A stretch of 64,000 nt of DNA from Pseudomonas sp. AOB-7 (GCF_003696305.1 NZ_RFFK01000002.1:62001-126000); one strand, 5' to 3'. Counted from the first letter of the stretch, positions 17,239-28,647 are shown. The notes: a model not told the origin generated them from the letters alone. Program-made: numbers and translations.

Positions 17239-20070
17239 ATGCAAGAAAGCGTGATGCAGCGCATGTGGGACAGTGCCCACCTATCCGGTGGCAACGCTGC
17301 CTACGTGGAAGAGCTCTACGAGCTCTACCTGCACGATCCCAACGCTGTGCCAGAAGAGTGGCGCACTTACTTCCAGAAGTTGCCGACCGACGGCAGCGCC
17401 GCAACGGACGTGTCGCATTCGACCATCCGCGACCACTTCGTCCTGCTCGCCAAGAATTCGCGTCGTGCCCAGCCGGTTTCCGCGGGAACCGTGAGCAGCG
17501 AGCACGAGAAGAAGCAGGTGGAAGTGCTGCGTCTGATCCAGGCCTATCGCGTGCGTGGCCATCAGGCCGCCCAGCTCGACCCGCTGGGGCTGTGGGTGCG
17601 CACTGCGCCGTCCGACTTGTCGATCACCCACTACGGTCTGACCGACGCCGATCTGGACACCACCTTCCGCACCGGCGAACTGTACATCGGCAAAGAGGAG
17701 GCAACGCTACGCGAAATTCGCGATGCGCTGCAGCAGACATATTGTCGCACCATCGGCGCCGAGTTCATGCACATCGTCGACTCCGGTCAGCGCCACTGGT
17801 TCGCCCAGCGCCTGGAAAGCGTGCGCGGTCGTCCGCAGTTCTCTGCCGAGGTGCGGGCACACGTGCTCGAGCGCGTCACCGCTGCCGAAGGCCTGGAAAA
17901 ATACCTGGGCACCAAATACCCGGGCACCAAGCGTTTCGGCCTGGAAGGCGGCGAAAGCCTGATCCCCATGCTGGACGAGATCATCCAGCGCTCGGGTTCC
18001 TACGGCACTAAGGAAATCGTCATCGGCATGGCCCACCGCGGCCGCCTCAACGTGCTGGTCAACACCTTCGGCAAGAACCCGCGCGACCTGTTCGACGAGT
18101 TCGAGGGCAAGAAGACCGAAGGCCTGTCGTCCGGCGACGTGAAGTACCACCAGGGCTTCTCCTCCAACGTCATGACCGCCGGCGGTGAAGTGCACCTGGC
18201 GCTGGCGTTCAACCCCTCGCACCTGGAGATCGTCTCCCCGGTGGTCGAGGGTTCGGTGCGTGCCCGCCAGGATCGTCGCAACGACGCCGCTGGCGACAAG
18301 GTGCTGCCGATCTCCATCCACGGCGACGCGGCCTTCGCCGGCCAGGGCGTGGTCATGGAAACCTTCCAGATGTCGCAGACCCGTGGCTACAAGACGGGCG
18401 GCACCATCCACATCGTGATCAACAACCAGGTCGGTTTCACCACCAGCCGTCCGGAAGACTCGCGCTCGACCGAATACGCCACTGACGTGGCGAAGATGAT
18501 CCAGGCGCCGATCTTCCACGTGAACGGCGACGATCCGGAAGCCGTGCTGTTCGTCACCCAGCTGGCCGTCGACTACCGCATGCAGTACAAGCGCGACGTG
18601 GTCATCGACCTGGTCTGCTACCGTCGTCGTGGCCACAACGAGGCCGACGAGCCGAACGGCACCCAGCCGCTGATGTACCAGCAGATCGCCAAGCAGCGCA
18701 CCACCCGCGAACTCTACGCCGACGCCCTGGTTGCTGCCGGCGTGCAGAGCAGCGACGAGGTGCAGGCCAAGATCGACGAGTACCGCACTGCGCTGGACAA
18801 CGGCCAGCACGTGGTCAAGAGCCTGGTCAAGGAGCCGAACAAGGAGCTGTTCGTCGACTGGCGTCCGTACCTGGGCCATGCCTGGACCGCTCGTCACGAC
18901 ACCCGCTTCGATCTGAAGACCCTGCAGGATCTGTCCGCCAAGCTGCTGGAAATCCCCGAGGGTTTCCTGGTTCAGCGCCAGGTGGCGAAGATTCTCGAGG
19001 ATCGCCAGAAGATGGGCGCAGGTGGTCTGCCGATCAACTGGGGCTACGCCGAAACCATGGCCTACGCCACCCTGTTGTTCGAAGGCCACCCGATCCGCAT
19101 GACCGGCCAGGACATCGGCCGTGGCACCTTCTCGCACCGTCACGCGGTGCTGCACAACCAGAAGGACGCCAGCACCTATGTGGCGCTGAAGAACCTCTAC
19201 GAAGGGCAGCCGAAGTTCGAGCTGTACGACTCCTTCCTCTCCGAGGAAGCGGTACTGGCCTTCGAATACGGCTACTCGACCACCGTGCCGAACGCGCTGG
19301 TGATCTGGGAAGCCCAGTTCGGCGACTTCGCCAACGGTGCCCAGGTGGTGTTCGACCAGTTCATCTCCAGCGGCGAGCACAAATGGGGGCGCCTCTGCGG
19401 CCTGACCATGCTGCTGCCGCACGGCTACGAAGGGCAGGGCCCCGAGCACAGCTCGGCGCGTCTGGAGCGTTACCTGCAGCTGTGCGCCGAGCACAACATG
19501 CAGGTCTGCGTACCGACCACTCCGGCGCAGGTCTACCACATGCTGCGTCGCCAGGTGATCCGCCCGCTGCGCAAGCCGCTGGTGGTGCTGACGCCGAAGT
19601 CGCTGCTGCGCCACAAGCTGGCCATCTCGACCCTGGAAGACCTGGCCGAAGGCTCGTTCCAGACCGTGATCGGCGAGATCGATGCACTCGATCCGAAGAA
19701 GGTCGAGCGTCTGATCCTGTGCAGCGGCAAGGTCTACTACGACCTGCTGGAGAAGCGTCGTGCCGAGGGGCGCGAGGACATCGCCATCGTCCGTATCGAA
19801 CAGCTCTACCCGTTCCCGGAAGAGGATCTGGCCGAGGTGATGGCGCCGTACAAGAACCTCAAGCACATCGTCTGGTGCCAGGAAGAGCCGATGAACCAGG
19901 GCGCCTGGTACTGCAGCCAGCACCACATGCGCCGGGTTGCCAGTGCGCACAAGAAGGCCCTGTTCCTCGAGTACGCCGGTCGCGAGGCCTCGGCCGCACC
20001 GGCTTGCGGTTACGCCTCGATGCACGCCGAACAGCAGGAAAAACTGCTGCAGGACGCCTTTACTGTTTAA
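17239..20070 (+). CDS. sucA: 2-oxoglutarate dehydrogenase E1 component
   Basis: A thiamine-diphosphate enzyme of 943 aa that decarboxylates 2-oxoglutarate and transfers the succinyl group to the E2 lipoyl arm. Landmarks are the N-terminal LSGGNAAYVEELYELY, GMAHRGRLNVLVN, the ThDP/Mg motif IHGDAAFAGQGVVMET, GFTTSRPEDSRS, the C-terminal transketolase-like RHAVLHNQ region, and LLPHGYEGQGPEHSSARLER. Length matches the family. It is co-directional with sucB, 66 nt downstream across a hairpin. Confidence 0.98.
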   Translation: MQESVMQRMWDSAHLSGGNAAYVEELYELYLHDPNAVPEEWRTYFQKLPTDGSAATDVSHSTIRDHFVLLAKNSRRAQPVSAGTVSSEHEKKQVEVLRLIQAYRVRGHQAAQLDPLGLWVRTAPSDLSITHYGLTDADLDTTFRTGELYIGKEEATLREIRDALQQTYCRTIGAEFMHIVDSGQRHWFAQRLESVRGRPQFSAEVRAHVLERVTAAEGLEKYLGTKYPGTKRFGLEGGESLIPMLDEIIQRSGSYGTKEIVIGMAHRGRLNVLVNTFGKNPRDLFDEFEGKKTEGLSSGDVKYHQGFSSNVMTAGGEVHLALAFNPSHLEIVSPVVEGSVRARQDRRNDAAGDKVLPISIHGDAAFAGQGVVMETFQMSQTRGYKTGGTIHIVINNQVGFTTSRPEDSRSTEYATDVAKMIQAPIFHVNGDDPEAVLFVTQLAVDYRMQYKRDVVIDLVCYRRRGHNEADEPNGTQPLMYQQIAKQRTTRELYADALVAAGVQSSDEVQAKIDEYRTALDNGQHVVKSLVKEPNKELFVDWRPYLGHAWTARHDTRFDLKTLQDLSAKLLEIPEGFLVQRQVAKILEDRQKMGAGGLPINWGYAETMAYATLLFEGHPIRMTGQDIGRGTFSHRHAVLHNQKDASTYVALKNLYEGQPKFELYDSFLSEEAVLAFEYGYSTTVPNALVIWEAQFGDFANGAQVVFDQFISSGEHKWGRLCGLTMLLPHGYEGQGPEHSSARLERYLQLCAEHNMQVCVPTTPAQVYHMLRRQVIRPLRKPLVVLTPKSLLRHKLAISTLEDLAEGSFQTVIGEIDALDPKKVERLILCSGKVYYDLLEKRRAEGREDIAIVRIEQLYPFPEEDLAEVMAPYKNLKHIVWCQEEPMNQGAWYCSQHHMRRVASAHKKALFLEYAGREASAAPACGYASMHAEQQEKLLQDAFTV

Positions 20071-20079
20071 CGCCTTCAC

Positions 20080-20107
20080 CCAGGGGGCGGCGGGTGTCGC
20101 CTCCTGG
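20080..20107 (+). other. Hairpin between sucA and sucB
   Basis: A 10-bp stem with one mismatch (CCAGGGGGCG / CGCCTCCTGG) spanning most of the sucA-sucB gap. No T tract. Confidence 0.5.
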
Positions 20108-20136
20108 TAAAAACCGAATTTAAGGAAACACACACA

Positions 20137-21369
20137 ATGGCTATCGAGATCAAAGCCCCAACCTTCCCGGAATCGGTTGCCGACGGCACCGTGGCCACCT
20201 GGCACAAGAAGCCGGGCGATGCGGTCAAGCGCGACGAGCTGATCGTCGACATCGAGACCGACAAGGTGGTGATCGAAGTGCTGGCCGAGGCCGATGGCGT
20301 CCTGGCCGAGATCGTCAAGAACGAAGGCGACACCGTGCTCTCCAACGAGCTGCTGGGCAAACTGAGCGAAGGCGGTGCCGCCACCGCTGCTCCGGCTGCC
20401 GCTCCGGCCGCCGCTGCTGCTGCTCCGGCTCAGGCCGCCGCCCCGGCTGCCGCTGGCGACGACGCCATCCTCTCGCCGGCCGCGCGCAAGCTGGCCGAAG
20501 AGAACGGCATCGACCCGAACAGCATTGCCGGCACCGGCAAGGGTGGCCGCGTGACCAAGGAAGACGTGGTCGCCGCCGTCGAAGCCAAGAAGAACGCCCC
20601 GGCCGCGCAGGCGCCCAAGCCTGCCGCCGCTCCGGCCGCTGCCGCTCCGGTCTTCGCCGCTGGCGACCGCACCGAGAAGCGCGTGCCGATGACCCGCCTG
20701 CGCGCCAAGATCGCCGAGCGTCTGGTCGAGGCGCAGTCCTCCATGGCCATGCTGACCACCTTCAACGAAGTCGACATGACCGAAGTCATGGCGCTGCGCG
20801 CGAAGTACAAGGAGCTGTTCGAGAAGACCCACAACGGCGTGCGCCTGGGCTTCATGTCGTTCTTCGTCAAGGCCGCTGTCGAGGCCCTCAAGCGCCTGCC
20901 GGCGGTCAATGCCTCGATCGATGGCAACGACATCGTCTACCACGGCTACCAGGATATCGGCGTCGCCGTATCCAGCGACCGCGGCCTGGTGGTGCCGGTG
21001 CTGCGCAACGCCGAGCTGATGAGCCTGGCCGAGATCGAGAGCGGCATCGCCACCTTCGGCAAGAAGGCCAAAGACGGCAAGCTGTCGATCGAGGAGATGA
21101 CCGGCGGTACCTTCACCATCACCAATGGCGGTACCTTTGGCTCGATGATGTCGACCCCGATCGTCAACCCGCCGCAAGCGGCCATCCTGGGGATGCACAA
21201 CATCATCCAGCGTCCGATGGCGATCAACGGTCAGGTGGTGATCCGCCCGATGATGTACCTGGCGCTGTCTTACGACCACCGCCTGATCGATGGTAAGGAA
21301 GCCGTGACCTTCCTGGTGACCATCAAGAACTTGCTGGAAGACCCGGCGCGTCTGCTGCTGGATATCTAA
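20137..21369 (+). CDS. sucB: Dihydrolipoamide succinyltransferase (E2 of 2-oxoglutarate dehydrogenase)
   Basis: The 410-aa core of the complex, transferring succinyl from lipoamide to CoA. An N-terminal lipoyl domain has the lipoylated lysine K43 in [10 protein letters not shown]. An Ala/Pro-rich linker follows, then a peripheral-subunit-binding domain ([17 protein letters not shown] to VTKEDV), a second Ala/Pro linker, and the catalytic domain ending with [13 protein letters not shown] (HxxxDG active site). A single lipoyl domain distinguishes it from the pyruvate-complex E2, which in Pseudomonas has more than one. Confidence 0.97.
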   Translation: MAIEIKAPTFPESVADGTVATWHKKPGDAVKRDELIVDIETDKVVIEVLAEADGVLAEIVKNEGDTVLSNELLGKLSEGGAATAAPAAAPAAAAAAPAQAAAPAAAGDDAILSPAARKLAEENGIDPNSIAGTGKGGRVTKEDVVAAVEAKKNAPAAQAPKPAAAPAAAAPVFAAGDRTEKRVPMTRLRAKIAERLVEAQSSMAMLTTFNEVDMTEVMALRAKYKELFEKTHNGVRLGFMSFFVKAAVEALKRLPAVNASIDGNDIVYHGYQDIGVAVSSDRGLVVPVLRNAELMSLAEIESGIATFGKKAKDGKLSIEEMTGGTFTITNGGTFGSMMSTPIVNPPQAAILGMHNIIQRPMAINGQVVIRPMMYLALSYDHRLIDGKEAVTFLVTIKNLLEDPARLLLDI

Positions 21370-22872
<1,503 letters not shown>

Positions 22873-22881
22873 GCGGCAGAG

Positions 22882-22902
22882 GTGGCCGGCCCGTCCGGCC
22901 AC
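22882..22902 (+). other. Hairpin just after lpd
   Basis: A perfect 8-bp stem GTGGCCGG / CCGGCCAC with a 5-nt loop, 10 nt after the lpd stop. No T run follows, so it may be an attenuating or 3'-protecting structure. Confidence 0.55.
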
Positions 22903-22917
22903 GCAAGTTGTTGTAAG

Positions 22918-22965
22918 CCGCCGTGGTAGGCGAGGCGTCGCGTAATCGCCTCATCGCCACGGCGG
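22918..22965. repeat. Long imperfect inverted repeat between lpd and sucC
   Basis: Arms of about 20 nt (CCGCCGTGG...GAGGCG at 22918-22937 and CGCCTC...CCACGGCGG at 22947-22965) with the outer nine base pairs perfect. The whole 245-nt lpd-sucC gap has no gene; this element and the hairpin before it are its only clear structures. Confidence 0.55.
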
Positions 22966-23117
22966 TGTTTGCAAGCAGAACCACGGCGGGTGGCCCGCGT
23001 CGAGTGCTCGACACGCGCCGCGGAAAGCCCGGCGGACTGCTCAGGCAGTCACAGGTGGCGCGGTATCACAAGTACAGCGCCGAATGCGCAATACCTAAAC
23101 GAAGACGGTAGACAAGC

Positions 23118-24284
23118 ATGAATCTCCACGAGTATCAGGGTAAGCAGCTGTTCGCTGAATACGGCCTGCCCGTATCCAAGGGCTTCGCGGTAGACACCCC
23201 GGAAGAAGCCGCAGCAGCCTGCGAAAAAATCGGTGGCACCGAGTGGGTCGTCAAGGCTCAGGTCCACGCTGGCGGCCGCGGTAAAGCGGGCGGCGTCAAA
23301 CTGGTGAAGAGCAAGGAAGACGCCAAGGCCTTCGCCGCCAACTGGCTGGGTAAGCGTCTGGTGACCTACCAGACCGACGCCAACGGTCAGCCGGTCAGCA
23401 AAATCCTGGTCGAATCCTGCACCGACATCGCCAAGGAACTGTACCTGGGCGCGGTAGTCGATCGTTCCAGCCGTCGCATCGTGTTCATGGCGTCCACCGA
23501 AGGTGGTGTGGACATCGAGAAAGTGGCCCACGAAACCCCTGAGAAGATCCTCAAGGCCACCATCGATCCGCTGGTCGGCGCGCAGCCGTACCAGGGCCGC
23601 GAGCTGGCGTTCCAGCTGGGCCTGGAGGGCGATCAGATCAAGCAGTTCACCCACATCTTCGTTGGCCTGGCCAAGCTGTTCCAGGACTACGACCTGGCCC
23701 TGCTGGAAGTCAACCCGCTGGTGATCAAGGCCGATGGCAACCTGCACTGCCTGGACGCCAAGATCAACATCGACTCCAACGCCATGTACCGTCAGCCCAA
23801 GCTGCGCGCCATGCACGACCCGTCCCAGGACGATCCGCGTGAAGCCCATGCGCAGAAGTGGGAACTGAACTACGTCGCGCTGGAAGGCAACATCGGCTGC
23901 ATGGTCAACGGCGCTGGCCTGGCCATGGGCACCATGGACATCGTCAACCTGCACGGCGGCAAGCCGGCCAACTTCCTCGACGTAGGCGGTGGCGCGACCA
24001 AGGAACGCGTGACCGAAGCGTTCAAGATCATCCTCTCCGACAGCAACGTGAAGGCCGTTCTGGTCAACATCTTCGGCGGCATCGTGCGCTGCGACATGAT
24101 TGCCGAAGGCATCATCGGCGCGGTCAAAGAAGTCGGCGTGAAGATTCCGGTGGTCGTCCGTCTGGAAGGCAACAACGCCGACCTGGGCGCCAAGGTCCTG
24201 GCCGACAGCGGTCTGAACATCATCGCGGCAACCAGCCTGACCGACGCTGCCCAGCAGGTCGTCAAGGCCGCGGAGGGTAAGTAA
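23118..24284 (+). CDS. sucC: Succinyl-CoA synthetase beta subunit (ADP-forming)
   Basis: A 388-aa ATP-grasp subunit that makes ATP or GTP from succinyl-CoA. It opens [19 protein letters not shown], has the nucleotide-binding [14 protein letters not shown], and ends with the CoA-ligase domain ([29 protein letters not shown]). Its last base is the first base of the sucD ATG (TAATG), so the alpha and beta subunits are translationally coupled. Confidence 0.98.
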   Translation: MNLHEYQGKQLFAEYGLPVSKGFAVDTPEEAAAACEKIGGTEWVVKAQVHAGGRGKAGGVKLVKSKEDAKAFAANWLGKRLVTYQTDANGQPVSKILVESCTDIAKELYLGAVVDRSSRRIVFMASTEGGVDIEKVAHETPEKILKATIDPLVGAQPYQGRELAFQLGLEGDQIKQFTHIFVGLAKLFQDYDLALLEVNPLVIKADGNLHCLDAKINIDSNAMYRQPKLRAMHDPSQDDPREAHAQKWELNYVALEGNIGCMVNGAGLAMGTMDIVNLHGGKPANFLDVGGGATKERVTEAFKIILSDSNVKAVLVNIFGGIVRCDMIAEGIIGAVKEVGVKIPVVVRLEGNNADLGAKVLADSGLNIIAATSLTDAAQQVVKAAEGK

Positions 24285-25171
24285 TGAGCATCCTGATCAA
24301 CAAAGACACCAAGGTCATCTGCCAGGGCTTCACCGGCTCGCAGGGCACCTTCCACTCCGAACAGGCCATCGCCTACGGCACCAAGATGGTCGGCGGCGTG
24401 ACCCCGGGCAAGGGTGGCAGCACTCACCTGGGCCTGCCGGTGTTCAACACCGTTAAGGAAGCCGTGGAAGCCACCGGTGCCGAAGCGTCGGTGATCTACG
24501 TGCCGGCGCCGTTCTGCAAGGACTCGATCCTGGAAGCGGCCAACGGCGGCATCAAGCTGATCGTCTGCATCACCGAAGGCATCCCGACCATCGACATGCT
24601 GGAAGCCAAGGTCAAGTGCGACGAGCTGGGCGTACGCCTGATCGGCCCGAACTGCCCGGGCGTGATCACTCCCGGCGAGTGCAAGATCGGCATCATGCCG
24701 GGTCACATCCACCTGCCAGGCAAAGTCGGCATCGTGTCCCGTTCGGGCACCCTGACCTACGAAGCCGTGAAGCAGACCACCGACGCCGGCTTCGGCCAGT
24801 CCACCTGCGTGGGCATCGGCGGCGACCCCATCCCAGGCTCCAACTTCATCGATATCCTCAAGCTGTTCCAGGACGATCCGAAGACCGAAGCGATCGTCAT
24901 GATCGGTGAGATCGGCGGTTCGGCCGAGGAAGAAGCGGCGGCCTTCATCAAGGCCAACGTCACCAAGCCGGTGGTTTCCTACATCGCTGGTGTGACCGCT
25001 CCGCCCGGCAAGCGCATGGGCCACGCTGGCGCCATCATCTCCGGCGGCAAGGGCACTGCAGACGAGAAATTCGCTGCGCTGCAGGACGCCGGTGTGAAGA
25101 CCGTGCGCTCCCTGGCCGACATCGGCAAGGCCCTGGCCGAGCTGACCGGTTGGGAAGTCAAGAAGGCCTAA
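24284..25171 (+). CDS. sucD: Succinyl-CoA synthetase alpha subunit
   Basis: A 295-aa partner of SucC, binding CoA and carrying the phosphohistidine. CoA-binding [17 protein letters not shown] is at the N-terminus, [17 protein letters not shown] in the middle, and the phosphorylated histidine is in [17 protein letters not shown]. It is the last gene of the sdh-suc cluster and is followed at once by a strong terminator. Confidence 0.98.
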   Translation: MSILINKDTKVICQGFTGSQGTFHSEQAIAYGTKMVGGVTPGKGGSTHLGLPVFNTVKEAVEATGAEASVIYVPAPFCKDSILEAANGGIKLIVCITEGIPTIDMLEAKVKCDELGVRLIGPNCPGVITPGECKIGIMPGHIHLPGKVGIVSRSGTLTYEAVKQTTDAGFGQSTCVGIGGDPIPGSNFIDILKLFQDDPKTEAIVMIGEIGGSAEEEAAAFIKANVTKPVVSYIAGVTAPPGKRMGHAGAIISGGKGTADEKFAALQDAGVKTVRSLADIGKALAELTGWEVKKA

Positions 25172-25190
25172 GCCTTGGTTGACTCTGCGC

Positions 25191-25218
25191 AAAAAGGCCA
25201 CCTTCGGGTGGCCTTTTT
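25191..25218 (+). terminator. Strong terminator ending the sdh-suc operon
   Basis: A stem AAAAAGGCCACC / GGTGGCCTTTTT, perfect over 12 bp, with a TTCG tetraloop and a T run. It ends 47 nt after sucD. Confidence 0.92.
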
Positions 25219-25601
25219 GTTTGCGTCCGTTCCTGCTGCCTGTCGATGCTGCGCAGGTCCGGGTCGTGGCGGATTCATCCGCAAAGCTCGCAGCGAAATC
25301 GCGAATACAGCGGAACGTCGCCCTTCGCTCCTGCAGGAAGGCAGGCGGGCAGGGCAGTTGTCGCTGGAGCCGTGCAACTGTCGGGCATGCGACAGTCAGT
25401 TACGCCAGTTCGACAGCTCGTCCGGCGACTGTGCTGCTATCGCGTAAATTTCGTTAGTATCGCAACTATCCGGTGTCCGCGGCGCCACAAGCGCCTGGCG
25501 ATGCCTGCAGTGGTTCGAGCCAAACGCTCGGGCGACGTTTCCCCGATCCCTGAAGGAAACCCCCGCAACTCTTCGATTTCCTGCTTGTGGTATTCCCCTT
25601 T
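25219..25601. other. Gene-free 380-nt gap upstream of braB
   Basis: I find no convincing gene here. Small inverted repeats (GCGGAT-TC-ATCCGC near 25270, CTGTCG...CGACAG near 25377) are present, but no clear sigma-70 promoter or known riboswitch. The braB promoter must lie here unless braB is read through from sucD. Confidence 0.4.
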
Positions 25602-26915
25602 ATGACTCGTTTGCAAGGCTCGGACCTCCTGGCCCTCGGCTTCATGACATTCGCGCTGTTTCTCGGCGCCGGCAACATCATCTTTCCGCCCAGCGCCGGT
25701 CTGGCGGCGGGCGAGAACCTGCTGCCAGCGGCGCTGGGCTTTCTGCTCACCGGCGTCGGCCTGCCGCTGCTCACCGTGGTAGCCCTGGCCCGCGTCGGCG
25801 GCGGCATGGAGCGCCTGACCGCGCCCATCGGCAAGCTCGCCGGCGCCGTTCTGGCGGTGGCGGTGTACCTGGCCATCGGCCCGCTGTTCGCCACTCCGCG
25901 CACCGCCGTGGTGTCCTTCGAGATGGGCGTGGCGCCCTTCACCGGCAACGAGGGCCTGCCGCTGCTGCTCTATACCCTGGCCTATTTCGCCGCCGTGCTG
26001 TTCCTCTCGCTCAACCCCGGGCAACTGGTCGACCGCATCGGCAAGTACATCACCCCGGTGCTGCTGGCGGCATTGCTGGTGCTGGGCGGCGCGGCGCTGT
26101 TCGCGCCGGCCGGCGAGATCGGCACGGTGGCCGACAGCTACCGCGAGGCGCCGCTGGTGCAGGGCTTCCTGCAGGGCTACCTGACCATGGACACCCTCGG
26201 CGCGCTGGTGTTCGGCATCGTCATCGCCAGCGCCATCCGCGACCGCGGCGTCAGCGACGCCGGCCTGATCACCCGTTACTCGGTGATCGCCGGGGTGGTC
26301 GCCGCCATCGGCCTGTCGCTGGTCTATCTGGCGCTGTTCTACCTCGGTGCCACCAGCCAGGGCATTGCCGGCGATGCGCAGAACGGCGTGCAGGTGCTGA
26401 CCTCCTACGTGCAGCACACCTTCGGCACCCCCGGCAGCCTGCTGCTGGCGGTGGTCATCACCCTGGCCTGCCTGACCACCGCGGTGGGCCTGCTGACCGC
26501 CTGCGGCGAGTTCTTCAGCAACCTGCTGCCGGTGTCCTACCGCAGCGTGGTGATCGTCTTCGGTCTGTTCAGCCTGGGCGTGGCCAACCAGGGCCTGACC
26601 CAGTTGATCAGCGTCTCGGTGCCGGTGCTGGTGGGCCTCTATCCGCTGGCCATCGTGCTGGTGGCGCTGAGCCTGGCCAATCGCCTGTGGGTCTCGCAGT
26701 CGCTGGTGTTCGTGCCGGTGATGGCGGTGACCCTGGTGTTCGGCCTGGCCGACGGCATCGCCGCGGCGGGCTGGGGCGAGCAGGTACCGGCCTGGTTCGG
26801 CCAACTGCCGCTGGCCGATCAGAGCCTGGGCTGGCTGCTGCCGGTGCTGGTGACCCTGGTGCTGGCCGCGGCGCTCGACCGGCTGCTGGCCCTGCGCCAG
26901 CCGGCTGCGGCCTGA
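25602..26915 (+). CDS. braB: Branched-chain amino acid transporter (LIVCS family)
   Basis: A 437-aa inner-membrane cation symporter for leucine, isoleucine and valine, with about 12 hydrophobic segments. The N-terminus (LLALGFMTFALFLGAGNIIF, PPSAGLAAGE) is the family hallmark, followed by PLFATPRTAVVSFE. Length equals the P. aeruginosa BraB as I remember it, and the position right after sucD is the same, so braB is preferred over braZ/brnQ. A methionine 5 codons upstream is in frame; MTRLQGSDLLAL at 25602 fits the family better. Confidence 0.92.
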   Translation: MTRLQGSDLLALGFMTFALFLGAGNIIFPPSAGLAAGENLLPAALGFLLTGVGLPLLTVVALARVGGGMERLTAPIGKLAGAVLAVAVYLAIGPLFATPRTAVVSFEMGVAPFTGNEGLPLLLYTLAYFAAVLFLSLNPGQLVDRIGKYITPVLLAALLVLGGAALFAPAGEIGTVADSYREAPLVQGFLQGYLTMDTLGALVFGIVIASAIRDRGVSDAGLITRYSVIAGVVAAIGLSLVYLALFYLGATSQGIAGDAQNGVQVLTSYVQHTFGTPGSLLLAVVITLACLTTAVGLLTACGEFFSNLLPVSYRSVVIVFGLFSLGVANQGLTQLISVSVPVLVGLYPLAIVLVALSLANRLWVSQSLVFVPVMAVTLVFGLADGIAAAGWGEQVPAWFGQLPLADQSLGWLLPVLVTLVLAAALDRLLALRQPAAA

Positions 26916-26932
26916 GTCGTCAGCGCCATCAG

Positions 26933-26953
26933 AGGCCGCCCATGAGGCGGCCT
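26933..26953 (+). terminator. Terminator after braB
   Basis: An 8-bp stem AGGCCGCC / GGCGGCCT with a 5-nt loop, followed by TTTTTC. Confidence 0.85.
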
Positions 26954-26984
26954 TTTTCTTGGGCAACCGCCGGGGTGCCCTGGC

Positions 26985-26990
26985 TATAAT
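26985..26990 (+). promoter_or_regulatory. Consensus -10 box for the DUF599 gene
   Basis: TATAAT, 27 nt upstream of the ATG at 27017. No good -35 is found at 16-18 nt; TTGGGC lies 20 nt upstream. Confidence 0.4.
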
Positions 26991-27016
26991 CGCCGCCAGT
27001 CCTACAAGGAGTTGGC

Positions 27017-27751
27017 ATGCCCATCAGCGATTATTACTTGCCCCATCTACTGGCTGCGCTCTGGTTCGTCGTCTGCTGGGCCGGCTACACCCGCTATGCG
27101 TTGTGGAAGGGCCGCGCCACGCCCTGTCTGGCCAGTGTGTTGCACCTGTACCGGGAAGACTGGATGCGCCGCATGCTGTTGCGCGACAACCGCATCGCCG
27201 ACGCCAACGTGATCGGTAACCTGGAGCGCAACGCCTCCTTCTTCGCCTCCAGCACCCTGATCATCCTCGCCGGCATCCTCACCGTGCTCGGCGCCTCCGA
27301 CCGCGCGCTGTCGCTGCTGGCCGACCTGCCGTTCGTGCAACCGGCCAGCCGCGAGCTGTCGGAGGTCAAGCTGCTGTGCCTGGGGGTGGTGTTCGTCTAC
27401 GCCTTCTTCACCTTCAGCTGGTGCATGCGCCAGTACAACTTCGCCGCGGTGCTGGTCGGTTCGGCGCCCATGGTCGGCGAACGGCACGTCACCGAGCAGG
27501 AGCGCAAGGCCTTCGCCGAGCGCACCGCGCGGGTCATCTCGATGGCCGCCAACCAGTTCAACCAGGGGCTGCGCGCCTACTACTTCGGCATGGCGACCCT
27601 GGCCTGGTTCATCAATCCCTGGTTCTTCATGCTGGTCAGCGCCGGCGTGGTGCTGGTGCTGTATCGCCGCGAATTCCACTCGGATGTGCTGGAAGTGATG
27701 GTCTACACCCCAACGCCGGCCGCCGAAGTGGCCAAGGAGAAGAGCGAATGA
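27017..27751 (+). CDS. DUF599 family membrane protein
   Basis: A 244-aa inner-membrane protein with four predicted helices (near residues 8-25, 75-95, 118-140, 190-220). Typical DUF599 segments are DNRIADANVIGNLERNASFF and the conserved AANQFNQGLRAYYFGMA. AAGGAG lies 7-8 nt before the ATG. Function is unknown for the family. It overlaps the next gene by 4 nt (ATGA), so the pair is coupled. Confidence 0.88.
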   Translation: MPISDYYLPHLLAALWFVVCWAGYTRYALWKGRATPCLASVLHLYREDWMRRMLLRDNRIADANVIGNLERNASFFASSTLIILAGILTVLGASDRALSLLADLPFVQPASRELSEVKLLCLGVVFVYAFFTFSWCMRQYNFAAVLVGSAPMVGERHVTEQERKAFAERTARVISMAANQFNQGLRAYYFGMATLAWFINPWFFMLVSAGVVLVLYRREFHSDVLEVMVYTPTPAAEVAKEKSE

Positions 27752-28140
27752 GTCTGCCGTTCTGGTGCGTCTTCATCAGCGCCCTGCTGATTTTCATCGC
27801 CAAGGCCCCGGTGGCCAAGGCGATGGCCGAGGAGGGTAGCGGGCGCTACGACAACCGTCATCCACGTACCCAGCAGAACCGCCTGACGGGCTTCGGCGCG
27901 CGCGCCCTGGCTGCCCACCAGAACAGCTTCGAGGCCTTCCCGCTGTTCGCCGTCGGCGTGTTGATGGCCCACGTGACCCAGACCTACGGGGTGCTGGTGG
28001 ATGTGCTGGCGGTGACCTTCGTGGTCAGTCGGGTGCTGTACCTGCTGTGCTACTGGTACGACCTGCACTGGCAGCGCAGCCTGATCTGGGTGGTCGGCTT
28101 GCTGTGCAGTCTGTTGTTGATGCTCAGCCCGGCGCTGTAA
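27748..28140 (+). CDS. MAPEG-family membrane protein
   Basis: A 130-aa protein with four hydrophobic segments. The MAPEG pattern is visible in DNRHPRTQQNRLTGFGARA and AAHQNSFEAFPLFAVGVLMA. Eukaryotic members handle glutathione and eicosanoids; the bacterial subgroup's reaction is not known. Translationally coupled to the DUF599 gene, which suggests a joint membrane role. Confidence 0.88.
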   Translation: MSLPFWCVFISALLIFIAKAPVAKAMAEEGSGRYDNRHPRTQQNRLTGFGARALAAHQNSFEAFPLFAVGVLMAHVTQTYGVLVDVLAVTFVVSRVLYLLCYWYDLHWQRSLIWVVGLLCSLLLMLSPAL

Positions 28141-28143
28141 AAG

Positions 28144-28171
28144 AAAAAGGCCCGCATTGGCGGGCCTTTTT
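28144..28171. terminator. Bidirectional terminator between MAPEG gene and lipoprotein gene
   Basis: A 12-bp stem AAAAAGGCCCGC / GCGGGCCTTTTT with loop ATTG; A and T runs on both sides serve the two converging genes. Confidence 0.9.
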
Positions 28172-28184
28172 CGTTGCTCGGGCC

Positions 28185-28475
28185 TTACTGGCCTTCGACG
28201 GCGTCCTTGGCTTCGTCGCCGGCCTCTTCGATGGCATCGGCGGCGTCTTCGGCGGCGTCCTGAATTTTTTCGCCAGTGGTCGGCTCGGTGCCCATCACTT
28301 CGTCAGCTTTCTGTTCGATGGCTTCACCGGTTTCCTTGGCGGCGTCGCCCAGGTTTTCCATGGCTTCAGAGGCTGACTCCTTGGCCGACTCCATCTTGTC
28401 TTCCGGGGTCTTCTCGCAGGCGGCGAGACCCAGGGTAGCGGCAAGCAGCAGGGCATAAGTCAGGGGTTTGTTCAC
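28185..28475 (-). CDS. Small Ala/Glu-rich lipoprotein
   Basis: A 96-aa protein with a lipoprotein signal (VNKPLTYALLLAATLGLAAC, lipobox L-A-A-C at about residue 20). The mature chain is a run of amphipathic, alanine-, glutamate- and lysine-rich repeats (AKESASEAMENLGDAA, AKETGEAIEQKADEVM, AAEDAADAIEEAGDEAKDAV). This suggests a long helix lying along membrane or wall. The start is a GTG at 28475 with GGAG 9 nt upstream; an in-frame ATG further out would bury the signal peptide. Anchored in the outer membrane or periplasm by lipid. Function unknown. Confidence 0.85.
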   Translation of the reverse strand: MNKPLTYALLLAATLGLAACEKTPEDKMESAKESASEAMENLGDAAKETGEAIEQKADEVMGTEPTTGEKIQDAAEDAADAIEEAGDEAKDAVEGQ

Positions 28476-28647
28476 GGTCGGCACTCCATGTGTGGAAGTT
28501 ATAGGCGGCTGGGGTGATCCCATGCGCACCCCGTTGGAGCGAGCGGATGCGCTTAAGTTCCCGGTGCGCCTCGCCGGCCTTGGCCGGGCGGGGCCACGAG
28601 GCGTTATCATGCGCGGCCTTTTCCCGTGAAGCAGTAGGGTCGTAGTG

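Noticed and set aside
17707..21279. Very long antisense open frame (about 1190 codons) across sucA and sucB
   Set aside because: It lies opposite two well-conserved enzymes. Its predicted protein is a run of V, H, L, D, G and Q typical of antisense GC-rich codon bias, with no motif or ribosome site.
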